A stretch of 33,219 bases of DNA from Prevotella sp. (GTDB lineage: Bacteria > Bacteroidota > Bacteroidia > Bacteroidales > Bacteroidaceae). Location of the stretch: positions 1 through 33,219 of the forward strand of contig JAFYJH010000063.1 of NCBI GenBank assembly GCA_017538195.1. Reading direction: 5' to 3'. A program made the translations under genes and the position numbers. This document shows, piece after piece, positions 23,646-30,136 of this stretch. Numbering within the stretch: position 1 is the stretch's first letter; each line of letters begins with the position of its first letter. The notes beneath the pieces were generated by a model. It made no database searches, was not told the DNA's origin, and saw only the letters and a list, made by a program, of their open reading frames with translations.

Positions 23646-24023
23646 TTATTCAATGGGTTCGCCAAAGCGATTTGCCGTGGGTTCGCCCTTGAGAAACATC
23701 AGATAAAACAAGTAAATCGCACCGAGGATGGGAATCAATGAGATAAATATCCAACCACCGCCACGACCAGTGTCGTGCAGACGGCGCACGGTCAGAGCCA
23801 GTCCGGGAATTAGCAGTGCAAGACTCACAAAACCCCTTACTAAATGGATGACGATCAGCATTACTGCCGACTTCATAAAAGTCAGCGTGAGGATGACAAA
23901 GAAAATACCAATGCAAAGAGCCACTACGAAATAGTACCAGTACTCCTTCAGTCCAGCACGACCGGTAAACGTAGCATATCTCTGCGTCAGCACTTCCTTG
24001 AAATTCTCAATAAACTCGTTCAT
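23646..24023 (-). CDS. DUF805 family membrane protein
   Basis: This 125-aa protein has four predicted transmembrane helices (YWYYFVVALCIGIFFVILTL, AVMLIVIHLVRGFVSLALLI, IFISLIPILGAIYLFYLMFL). The DUF805 signatures are the opening FTGRAGLKEYWYYF and ALTVRRLHDTGRGGGWIF, with the tail GEPTANRFGE. The family is widespread and its function is unknown. It is 11 bp upstream of folP in the same direction. A TATCTTTG -7 box lies 42 bp before its ATG, divergent from the murF promoter. Confidence 0.9.
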   Translation of the reverse strand: MNEFIENFKEVLTQRYATFTGRAGLKEYWYYFVVALCIGIFFVILTLTFMKSAVMLIVIHLVRGFVSLALLIPGLALTVRRLHDTGRGGGWIFISLIPILGAIYLFYLMFLKGEPTANRFGEPIE

Positions 24024-24065
24024 AACTTCCAGTTTTTAATGGTTAATAATAGAATAATGGTCTTG

Positions 24066-24095
24066 CAAAGATATAAATTTAAATTGAAAAACAAG
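24066..24095 (-). promoter_or_regulatory. Promoter for DUF805 (and possibly folP-cdaA)
   Basis: TATCTTTG (24066-24073, minus strand) followed by C. The best -33 match is CTTG at 18-bp spacing. Confidence 0.55.
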
Positions 24096-24112
24096 AATGA
24101 ATGGCGAAAAAT

Positions 24113-24144
24113 TTTGCTGATTTGAAAGTTTTTGATTACTTTTG
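24113..24144 (+). promoter_or_regulatory. Promoter for murF
   Basis: TTTG (24113-24116), 20-bp spacer, TACTTTTG (24137-24144). The ATG is at 24175, so the TTG start of the longer frame at 24142 lies inside the promoter and is rejected. Confidence 0.78.
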
Positions 24145-24174
24145 TCAAATCTTTCGGATAAAAAGTCAAAAAAT

Positions 24175-25611
24175 ATGAACATCAAAGAACTATACGAGTT
24201 TTACCAGAAGCATCCCGTGATTACGACTGACAGCCGCAACTGTCCCGAGGGAAGCATTTTTTTCGCGCTGAAAGGCGAGTCGTTCGACGGCAACCAATTC
24301 GCCCTGCAAGCCTTGGAAAAAGGCTGTGCGTTGGCTGTGGTCGATGACCCAAACTTGGTTTCAGGACTCTCGGCCTCGCCGACAGTTGAAAACCTATATG
24401 AGAACGTAATCCCCTCCCCTTCTGGGGAGGGACAGGGTGGGGCTCTCCTCCTCGTCCCCGACGCCCTTCAAGCCTTCAAAGACCTCGCCCGCGAGCATCG
24501 GCGGCAATTCCAGATTCCCGTCATCGCCATCACGGGCACCAACGGAAAAACCACGACGAAGGAACTGATTCGCGCCGTGCTTGCCGAGAAATACAATGTT
24601 TTGGCGACCGAGGGCAACTTCAACAACGACGTGGGCGTGCCGAAAACGCTGTTCCGACTGACCGCCGAGCACGAAATCGCCGTCGTCGAGATGGGCGCGA
24701 GCCATCCGGGTGACATCCGCACGCTCGCTGAAACTGCCGAGCCAACCTGCGGCCTCATCACGAATGTTGGCAAGGCGCATTTGCAGGGTTTCGGGTCGCT
24801 GAAAGGCGTTCTCAAGACGAAGGGCGAACTCTACGACTACCTCGCCACGCGCGACGAAAGCGTCGTTTTCATCAATGCCGACGACGAACTCCTGACCTCG
24901 ATTCTGCCCGAAACGGCGTGGGTGTCGCCCTACAGCACGAACCTCGCCAATGCCGATGGCTGCGTGGTCGGCGAAATCATCAGTCAGACAACTTCCCCCC
25001 AGTCGGGGGGATTGAGGGGGGCTACTCCTTATCTTCGTTTCCGTTGGCAGGAAAACGGCCTCGACCTTGAGGAACGCGGCGAAAATCCGAAATGGTACGA
25101 AATCAGCACCCATCTCATCGGCTCCTATAATATAAACAATGTGTTGGCAGCCGTCACCATCGGACTGCAATTCGCCGTTGCGCCCGAGCAGATTTGCCAC
25201 GCCATCGAGAATTACATTCCGTCGAACAATCGCTCGCAGTTCACCGAAACCGCCACGAACCGCCTCATCGTCGATGCCTACAACGCCAATCCGACCTCGA
25301 TGGAACTCGCGTTGGAGAACTTCCGTCAGATGCCCGTCGGCCCGAAAATGGCAATTGTCGGCGAGATGCGCGAACTCGGCGAGAGCAGCGACGAAGAGCA
25401 CCGCCACATCGTGAAAGTGCTGAAGAAATGCCGTTTCGACCGCGTCTGGCTCATCGGCGATGCCTACGCCGACATCAAATGCCACCACCGCAAGTTCCAC
25501 GATGTCGAGGAGGCGAAAATCGCCATTGCCAACGAGCATCCCGAGGGTTTCTACATCTTCATCAAAGGCTCGAACAGCACCCGACTTCACCAACTTCCCG
25601 AACTATTGTAG
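24175..25611 (+). CDS. murF: UDP-N-acetylmuramoyl-tripeptide--D-Ala-D-Ala ligase
   Basis: This 478-aa Mur ligase adds D-Ala-D-Ala to UDP-MurNAc-tripeptide, the last cytoplasmic step of the nucleotide precursor. The N-terminal domain has TTDSRNCPEGSIFFALKGESFDGN. The central ATPase domain has the P-loop ITGTNGKTTTKEL (about 119-131), NFNNDVGVPKTL, VVEMGASHPGDI and TNVGKAHLQGFGS. The C-terminal domain has NRLIVDAYNANPTSM and GEMRELG. Two inserts are foreign to the family: residues 79-91 (IPSPSGEGQGGAL) and 271-283 (QTTSPQSGGLRGA). Each is encoded by a palindromic element in the same orientation, and both keep the frame. Because MurF is essential, the inserts must be tolerated. Confidence 0.95.
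   Translation: MNIKELYEFYQKHPVITTDSRNCPEGSIFFALKGESFDGNQFALQALEKGCALAVVDDPNLVSGLSASPTVENLYENVIPSPSGEGQGGALLLVPDALQAFKDLAREHRRQFQIPVIAITGTNGKTTTKELIRAVLAEKYNVLATEGNFNNDVGVPKTLFRLTAEHEIAVVEMGASHPGDIRTLAETAEPTCGLITNVGKAHLQGFGSLKGVLKTKGELYDYLATRDESVVFINADDELLTSILPETAWVSPYSTNLANADGCVVGEIISQTTSPQSGGLRGATPYLRFRWQENGLDLEERGENPKWYEISTHLIGSYNINNVLAAVTIGLQFAVAPEQICHAIENYIPSNNRSQFTETATNRLIVDAYNANPTSMELALENFRQMPVGPKMAIVGEMRELGESSDEEHRHIVKVLKKCRFDRVWLIGDAYADIKCHHRKFHDVEEAKIAIANEHPEGFYIFIKGSNSTRLHQLPELL
24409..24445 (+). repeat. Dispersed palindromic G-rich element, copy 7 (first in murF)
   Basis: CCCCTCCCCTTCTGGGGAGGG plus ACAGGGTGGGGCTCT. The G strand is a canonical quadruplex motif. It is translated as PSPSGEGQGGAL. 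Confidence 0.8.
24990..25025 (+). repeat. Dispersed palindromic G-rich element, copy 8 (second in murF)
   Basis: CTTCCCCCCAGTCGGGGGG plus ATTGAGGGGGGCT. It is translated as TSPQSGGLRGAT. Confidence 0.8.
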
Positions 25612-25629
25612 AAAAAAAACTTCGGAAAA

Positions 25630-25663
25630 TTTGCACGTAATTCAAAAAATCGTTGTACCTTTG
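25630..25663 (+). promoter_or_regulatory. Promoter for tRNA-Pro
   Basis: TTTG (25630-25633), 22-bp spacer, TACCTTTG (25656-25663) followed by C. Confidence 0.65.
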
Positions 25664-25716
25664 CAGCGCAATTTTTGAAATTGCCCTGCGATTGTGGGCT
25701 TCGGCCTTGCAGGAAT

Positions 25717-25792
25717 CGGGATGTAGCGCAGTTGGTAGCGCACTACGTTCGGGACGTAGGGGTCGGGCGTTCGAGTCGCCTCATCCCGACCA
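25717..25792 (+). tRNA. tRNA-Pro (anticodon CGG)
   Basis: Acceptor CGGGATG/CATCCCG is fully paired. The D arm is GCGCAGTTGGTAGCGC, the anticodon stem CTACG/CGTAG with loop TTCGGGA (anticodon CGG), and the T arm GGGCG-TTCGAGT-CGCC(T). Unlike the other two tRNAs here, the 3' CCA is encoded (25790-25792). Confidence 0.94.
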
Positions 25793-25794
25793 AG

Positions 25795-25828
25795 ATTGGC
25801 AGTCGAATCAGTTCGATTGCCGATTTTC
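25795..25828 (+). terminator. Intrinsic terminator after tRNA-Pro
   Basis: GGCAGTCGAA (25798-25807) pairs with TTCGATTGCC (25812-25821) around a TCAG loop, with one G-T pair. TTTTC follows. Confidence 0.72.
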
Positions 25829-25914
25829 TTGCGAAGATCATCATGATTTTTATGATTCCACCTGCAAAGATAGCATTTTTCTGCTGAAAAAGAAAATATT
25901 TCTCCGATTTTTTG

Positions 25915-25922
25915 TACCTTTG
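25915..25922 (+). promoter_or_regulatory. -7 element for rbfA
   Basis: TACCTTTG followed by C, 24 bp before the ATG at 25947. There is no convincing TTTG at -33. Confidence 0.55.
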
Positions 25923-25946
25923 CCGTCGGATTTAAAACGAAAAACT

Positions 25947-26282
25947 ATGCAAGAAACAAGACAAAACAAGGTGGCGAGGCTGCTGCAAAAGGAACTCGCA
26001 CAGATATTTCAGGAGCAGACGCGGGCGACGCACGGGATGATGGTGTCGGTGACGCGGACGAAAGTGTCGCCGGATTTGAGCATCTGCACGGCCTACCTGA
26101 GCGTTTTTCCGAGCGAGAAGGCTTCGGAAACGGTTGCCAATGTGAACGAAAATATGAAAACGATTCGCTTCGAGTTGGGCAAGCGCATCGGAAAGCAGGT
26201 GAGAATCATTCCCGAACTGCGGTTTTTCCTCGATGATTCGCTGGATTATATCGACCGTATCGACGAACTGCTGAAGAAATGA
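25947..26282 (+). CDS. rbfA: Ribosome-binding factor A
   Basis: This 111-aa KH-fold factor binds immature 30S subunits and helps 16S rRNA 5'-end maturation. The signature order is MQETRQNKVARLLQKELAQIF, VSVTRTKVSPDLSICTAYLSVF, then GKRIGKQVRIIPELRFFLDDSLDYIDRIDELL. The frame is open far upstream through tRNA-Pro; the ATG at 25947, right after the promoter, is the true start. The stop overlaps the next gene's start (ATGA), so RbfA and the permease are translationally coupled, a pairing usual in Bacteroidetes. Confidence 0.95.
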   Translation: MQETRQNKVARLLQKELAQIFQEQTRATHGMMVSVTRTKVSPDLSICTAYLSVFPSEKASETVANVNENMKTIRFELGKRIGKQVRIIPELRFFLDDSLDYIDRIDELLKK

Positions 26283-27505
26283 CATTTCCGTTCTACATCG
26301 CCAAAAGGTATCTTTTCTCGAAGAAATCGACGAATGCCATCAACGTGATTTCGGCGATTTCGGTCGTGGGCGTGGTCGTGGCGACGATGGCGCTGGTCAT
26401 CGTCTTGAGCGTTTTCAACGGTTTCCACGACCTTGTGGCATCGTTTTCAACGCAGTTCGACCCGCAACTGAAAATCGTTCCGACGGAAGGCAAAACGGCA
26501 CCTGCCGACGACCCAATTCTGACGGAACTGAGGCAGTTCGATGAGGTCGATGTGGCAACGGAATGTGTTGAGGACCAAGCACTTGCGGTGTATAACGGCA
26601 AGCAGTCGATGGTCGTACTGAAAGGTGTCGATGACAACTTCGACGAACTGACGCACATCCGCGAAATCGTCTATGGCGACGGAGAATTTCAGTTGCACAC
26701 CGCCGACCTGCAATACGGCACCGTCGGCATCCGATTAGCGCAGGATTTGGGCATGGGACTGCGTTTCGGCGACTATCTGCGCATCTATGCGCCGCGTCGC
26801 GACGGCCAACTCGACCTCACGAATCCGTCGGACGGTTTCGTGGTCGATTCGCTGATTACGCCGGGCGTTGTTTTCTCCACGCGACAAGGCAAATACGACA
26901 AAAACTACATCGTTGCGCCGATTGCCTTCACACGCTTGATGTTCGACCAACAGGGAATGCTCTCGTCGCTCGAAATCCGCCTGAAAGACGGCAGCAACCT
27001 CGACAACATAAAACGGCGGATGCGGCGCGTGACAGGCGAGAAATACAAGGTTCTCGACCGCTTCGAACAACAGGCCGACACGTTCAAAATCATGCAAATC
27101 GAGAAGTTGATTGCCTATATTTTCCTGACTTTCATCCTCGTCGTGGCCTGTTTCAACATCATCGGGTCGCTCTCGATGCTCATCATCGACAAGAAAGACG
27201 ACATTGCGACGCTGCGCAACCTCGGTGCCGACGACCGCCAAATCACGCGCATTTTCCTCTTTGAAGGCCGTATGATCGCCGCCATTGGCGCCGTTGTCGG
27301 CATTCTGCTCGGTTTGTTGCTCTGTTGGCTGCAACAAGAGTTCGGACTCGTCGGCATGGGCGGTTCCACGGGAATGTTCGTCATCAACGCCTATCCTGTC
27401 AGCGTCCATTACAGCGACATCCTCGTCATTTTCCTGACCGTCATCGCTGTCAGTTGGGTTGCCGTTTGGTACCCTGTGCGATATTTTTCAAAAAAATTGC
27501 TGTAA
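26279..27505 (+). CDS. FtsX-like ABC transporter permease (LolC/LolE type)
   Basis: This 408-aa inner-membrane permease starts FYIAKRYLFSKKSTNAINVISAIS with a first transmembrane helix at about 25-47. A large periplasmic domain follows, then three C-terminal helices (AYIFLTFILVVACFNIIGSL, IAAIGAVVGILLGLLLCWL, ILVIFLTVIAVSWVAVW). KKDDIATLRNLGADDRQITRIFLFEG between helices is the cytoplasmic coupling segment of the MacB/LolCE class. By resemblance it extracts lipoproteins from the inner membrane, working with an ATPase that is not in this window. It is coupled to rbfA by a 4-bp overlap and converges on murI with a 9-bp gap. Confidence 0.9.
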   Translation: MTFPFYIAKRYLFSKKSTNAINVISAISVVGVVVATMALVIVLSVFNGFHDLVASFSTQFDPQLKIVPTEGKTAPADDPILTELRQFDEVDVATECVEDQALAVYNGKQSMVVLKGVDDNFDELTHIREIVYGDGEFQLHTADLQYGTVGIRLAQDLGMGLRFGDYLRIYAPRRDGQLDLTNPSDGFVVDSLITPGVVFSTRQGKYDKNYIVAPIAFTRLMFDQQGMLSSLEIRLKDGSNLDNIKRRMRRVTGEKYKVLDRFEQQADTFKIMQIEKLIAYIFLTFILVVACFNIIGSLSMLIIDKKDDIATLRNLGADDRQITRIFLFEGRMIAAIGAVVGILLGLLLCWLQQEFGLVGMGGSTGMFVINAYPVSVHYSDILVIFLTVIAVSWVAVWYPVRYFSKKLL

Positions 27506-27514
27506 AAAGTCGTT

Positions 27515-28375
27515 TCAAAGGCTAACGTGCTGTGCTTCAACGTTTTCGTTGAGGAAAATGCGGGCGTTTTCTTGGAATTTATCGGGATTTTCGGTCGTAA
27601 AATAGCGTGTTTGACCGTTTTTCGAGCATTGGCTTTCGATTTCGGGATGCCGTTGCAGGTAGTTTTCGAGGCTTTCGGCAACGTAGATTCCCTGCGAAAT
27701 CACCTCGATGTTTTCGGGCATATAAGTCTTAATTTTCGGCAGCAGCAGCGGATAATGGGTGCAGCCGAGAATGACGGCATCGATTTTCGGGTCGGCGGCG
27801 AGCAGTTGGTCGATGCGCTTTTTGACGAAGTAGTCGGCACCGGGAGAAGCGGCCTCGCCAGCCTCGACGATCGGTGCCCAAAGCGGACAGGCGACGCTCG
27901 TGAGATGGATGTCGGGAAAGAGTTTCTGGATTTCGAGTTTGTAGCTTTCGCTACGCACGGTTCCCTCGGTGGCGAGGAGTCCGACGTGGCGCGACTGAGT
28001 CTTGTAGCCGATGATTTCGGCGGTGGGACGGATGATGCCGAGGACGCGCTTGGAAGCCCCCCTCTCTCCCCCCAACTGGGGGGAAGAAAACATTTTTGAG
28101 TCATTCCACAGCGGCAAATCGTGCTGCTGAATAGTTCTGAGGGCTTTCGCCGAAGCCGTGTTGCAGCCGAGAATAACGAGTTGGCAACCCATCGAAAAAA
28201 GTTTCAAGACAGCCTGCCTCGTGAACTGATAGACGACCTCAAACGAGCGGCCACCGTAGGGCGCACGAGCATTGTCGCCCAAATAGAGATAGTCGTATTC
28301 GGGCAGTCGGCTACGGATGCTGTCGAGCACGGTCAGACCGCCGTAGCCAGAGTCGAAAACGCCGATGGGAGTCAT
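27515..28375 (-). CDS. murI: Glutamate racemase
   Basis: This 286-aa enzyme provides D-glutamate for peptidoglycan. It starts IGVFDSGYGGLTVLDSIRSRLPEYDYLYLGDNARAPYG. Both catalytic Cys are present: Cys71 in ILGCNTASAKALR and Cys205 in ILGCTHYPLL. Residues about 97-108 (SSPQLGGERGAS), between PLWNDSK and RVLGIIRP, are an insert encoded by a palindromic element. The start overlaps the stop of the third ompH gene (ATGA). It is the last gene of the uppS-bamA-ompH operon, an arrangement seen in many Bacteroidetes. Confidence 0.96.
   Translation of the reverse strand: MTPIGVFDSGYGGLTVLDSIRSRLPEYDYLYLGDNARAPYGGRSFEVVYQFTRQAVLKLFSMGCQLVILGCNTASAKALRTIQQHDLPLWNDSKMFSSPQLGGERGASKRVLGIIRPTAEIIGYKTQSRHVGLLATEGTVRSESYKLEIQKLFPDIHLTSVACPLWAPIVEAGEAASPGADYFVKKRIDQLLAADPKIDAVILGCTHYPLLLPKIKTYMPENIEVISQGIYVAESLENYLQRHPEIESQCSKNGQTRYFTTENPDKFQENARIFLNENVEAQHVSL
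28055..28086 (-). repeat. Dispersed palindromic G-rich element, copy 9 (in murI)
   Basis: The minus strand reads CTTCCCCCCAGTTGGGGGG, then AGAGAGGGGGGCTT. It is translated as SSPQLGGERGAS. It closely matches the second murF copy. Confidence 0.8.
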
Positions 28376-28908
28376 TTCAGTTCGTTGAGTACGGCGGCGG
28401 AGACATCCTGCCCAAGCGTCGTATCAACGTAGGGCAGCGCGTCGTTGTCGGCGTTGAGGACGAAGGCCAGTGCCAATCGTTTCCCGACGGCAGCCACAGC
28501 CTCCGCGAGCCGCTTTTTCAGCGGTTTCATCGCATCTTCCTCAGCCTGCGCCAGCAGTTTCACGGCCTCTTCCTTGAACGCGATGTTTTTCTGCATCATA
28601 TCGGTGAGTTCGGCCTGCCGTTTCTTGAAGATTGACGGCTCGAAACTGCGCTGTCCTTCGAGGAAGTCCTCGTATTTCTTGTTGAATTCGTTTTCCGCCC
28701 GCTGCATTTCAGCGTCGTACTGACTCCTCAGTTTCTGCATTTTCGCCTTCACAGCGGCCATTTCGGGCATCGCGTCGAGCACCTTCGCGTAGTTGAAATA
28801 GCCGAAAAGGGCAGTTTTCTCGGCGTTCAAATCAGCATCGGTAGCCGTCTGTGCGAGGGCTACCGTGCTGAGAATTGCGCTCACTGCAAGGATGCAGAGT
28901 CTTTTCAT
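28372..28908 (-). CDS. OmpH/Skp family periplasmic chaperone (third copy)
   Basis: This 178-aa protein has a signal peptide at 1-19 (MKRLCILAVSAILSTVALAQ), a short beta segment (KTALFGYFNYAKVLDAMPE) and a long coiled-coil arm (about 50-125; MQKLRSQYDAEMQRAENEFN, EGQRSFEPSIFKKRQAELTD). The last part is a strand and LGQDVSAAVLNELK. This is the Skp/OmpH layout: a trimer that holds unfolded outer-membrane proteins. It is the most divergent of three tandem copies, with 3 bp to the previous ompH and a 4-bp overlap with murI. Confidence 0.9.
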   Translation of the reverse strand: MKRLCILAVSAILSTVALAQTATDADLNAEKTALFGYFNYAKVLDAMPEMAAVKAKMQKLRSQYDAEMQRAENEFNKKYEDFLEGQRSFEPSIFKKRQAELTDMMQKNIAFKEEAVKLLAQAEEDAMKPLKKRLAEAVAAVGKRLALAFVLNADNDALPYVDTTLGQDVSAAVLNELK

Positions 28909-28911
28909 GAT

Positions 28912-29409
28912 TTATTTCAATTTCAGAACTTCCGTCTTACATTCGCTGGTGACATCGGTGACGAGGGTCGAACTGATGAACGGCAGCGAATTTTTCATCA
29001 CGATGATGGAATACTTGCCGTTGTTTCCGACATTTTCGATGGCCTTGGCGACCTTCGACTGAATCGGCATGAGCAGTTCTTCCTGCTTCTTCTGAAGCGC
29101 CTGACCGTTGTCGTTGTAAGCCTGCTGAATCTTCTGGTTCAGGTCCATCAGACTCTGCTCGGTTTCCTGCTGCTTCGTGGCGTTCATGGTCGATTTCGTC
29201 TTTTCATACGCCTCAGCCTTGCTTTGCAGTTCCTTCTGCATTTCTTGCAGTTCGTTTTCATACTGCTTGGCGAGAGCCTGCAATTCGCCCTGTGCCTTGG
29301 CGTATTCGGGCAGGTTCTGAGCCACAGCGTCCATATCGACGCATCCGATTTTTTGTGCCTGCATGGCCATCGGGGCCAGCAGCATCAATGCTAAAAAGAT
29401 TTTTTTCAT
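28912..29409 (-). CDS. OmpH/Skp family periplasmic chaperone (second copy)
   Basis: This 165-aa protein has a signal peptide at 1-18 (MKKIFLALMLLAPMAMQAQ), the Skp opening KIGCVDMDAVAQNLPEYAKA, and a Gln/Lys/Glu-rich coiled-coil arm of about 85 residues. It ends in a conserved strand region (KYSIIVMKNSLPFISSTLVTDVT). It is predicted to be a periplasmic chaperone for outer-membrane proteins delivered to BamA. It is in tandem with two paralogues; the 97-bp gap upstream holds a palindromic-element copy. Confidence 0.93.
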   Translation of the reverse strand: MKKIFLALMLLAPMAMQAQKIGCVDMDAVAQNLPEYAKAQGELQALAKQYENELQEMQKELQSKAEAYEKTKSTMNATKQQETEQSLMDLNQKIQQAYNDNGQALQKKQEELLMPIQSKVAKAIENVGNNGKYSIIVMKNSLPFISSTLVTDVTSECKTEVLKLK

Positions 29410-29466
29410 TGCTTTTAAAAATTTAATATGAATTAGATTGTTAATTAAAATTTTCGACTTTCAATT

Positions 29467-29507
29467 GCCCCCTCGCCCTTTGGAGAGGGGGTTAGGGGGT
29501 GAGGCTT
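29467..29507 (+). repeat. Dispersed palindromic G-rich element, copy 10 (between ompH genes)
   Basis: CCCCCTCGCCCTTTGGAGAGGGGG plus TTAGGGGGTGAGGCTT in an imperfect palindrome. It ends exactly at the stop codon of the first ompH copy (29507-29509). Confidence 0.78.
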
Positions 29508-30019
29508 CAATATCCCAACTTTTGCAACACCTCATTGGAAATATCGACGCTCGGCGACCCGAAGATGATGCCCGCAGCCTCGCTTGCACGGTCGAGCACG
29601 AGGCTGTAGCCGCGCTGTTCCGAGATTTCCTTCACCGTGTTGTAGATTTCCTCCTGAATCGGCCCCATCAGACTCTCACGCTTCTTGAAAAGTTCGCCTT
29701 CCGGTCCGAAATACTTGCGCTTCAGTTCGCTGGCCTCCTTTTCCTTCTGCATGATGGCGTTCTGCTTGACTTTTTTCTGCTCTTGCGAGAGGAAAACCAC
29801 CTCGTTCTGGTAGTTTTTGTACATGGTTTGCGCCTCAGTGTTCAGAGCCTCCACCTCGGCCTGCCACTTCTTCGACACCTGATTCAGCTGCTCGTTGGCA
29901 CGCTCGTAGGCGGGAATGTTCTTCAGAATGTACTCCATGTCGAGCAGAGCGAACTTCTGTGCGCTCGCCGACGTGAAACCGCAGATTGCGCAAATTGCGC
30001 AGATGATGATTTTCTTCAT
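29507..30019 (-). CDS. OmpH/Skp family periplasmic chaperone (first copy)
   Basis: This 170-aa protein has a signal peptide at 1-20 (MKKIIICAICAICGFTSASAQ), then KFALLDMEYILKNIPAYERANEQL, the standard Skp opening in Bacteroidetes. A coiled-coil arm follows (about 45-120) and then GYSLVLDRASEAAGIIFGSPSVDISNEVLQKLG, the conserved C-terminal strand and helix. It lies 117 bp downstream of bamA. All three copies keep the Skp layout but differ strongly in sequence, so they may form heterotrimers or serve different clients. Confidence 0.94.
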   Translation of the reverse strand: MKKIIICAICAICGFTSASAQKFALLDMEYILKNIPAYERANEQLNQVSKKWQAEVEALNTEAQTMYKNYQNEVVFLSQEQKKVKQNAIMQKEKEASELKRKYFGPEGELFKKRESLMGPIQEEIYNTVKEISEQRGYSLVLDRASEAAGIIFGSPSVDISNEVLQKLGY

Positions 30020-30136
30020 TTTTTTATTCCTTTTTTTGTTAATACTCGTTTCGTTTGACTCTTTGCGCCTCCAAAAGTTGCGCGATATTTTAAATTTTTA
30101 ACTTTTCAACCTCATAACCTTAAAACCTCAAAACCT

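Noticed and set aside
24142..24174. N-terminal extension of murF from a TTG
   Set aside because: The TTG lies inside the promoter; the ATG at 24175 follows it.
25653..25946. N-terminal extension of rbfA
   Set aside because: It reads through tRNA-Pro and its terminator; RbfA homology begins at MQETRQNK (25947).
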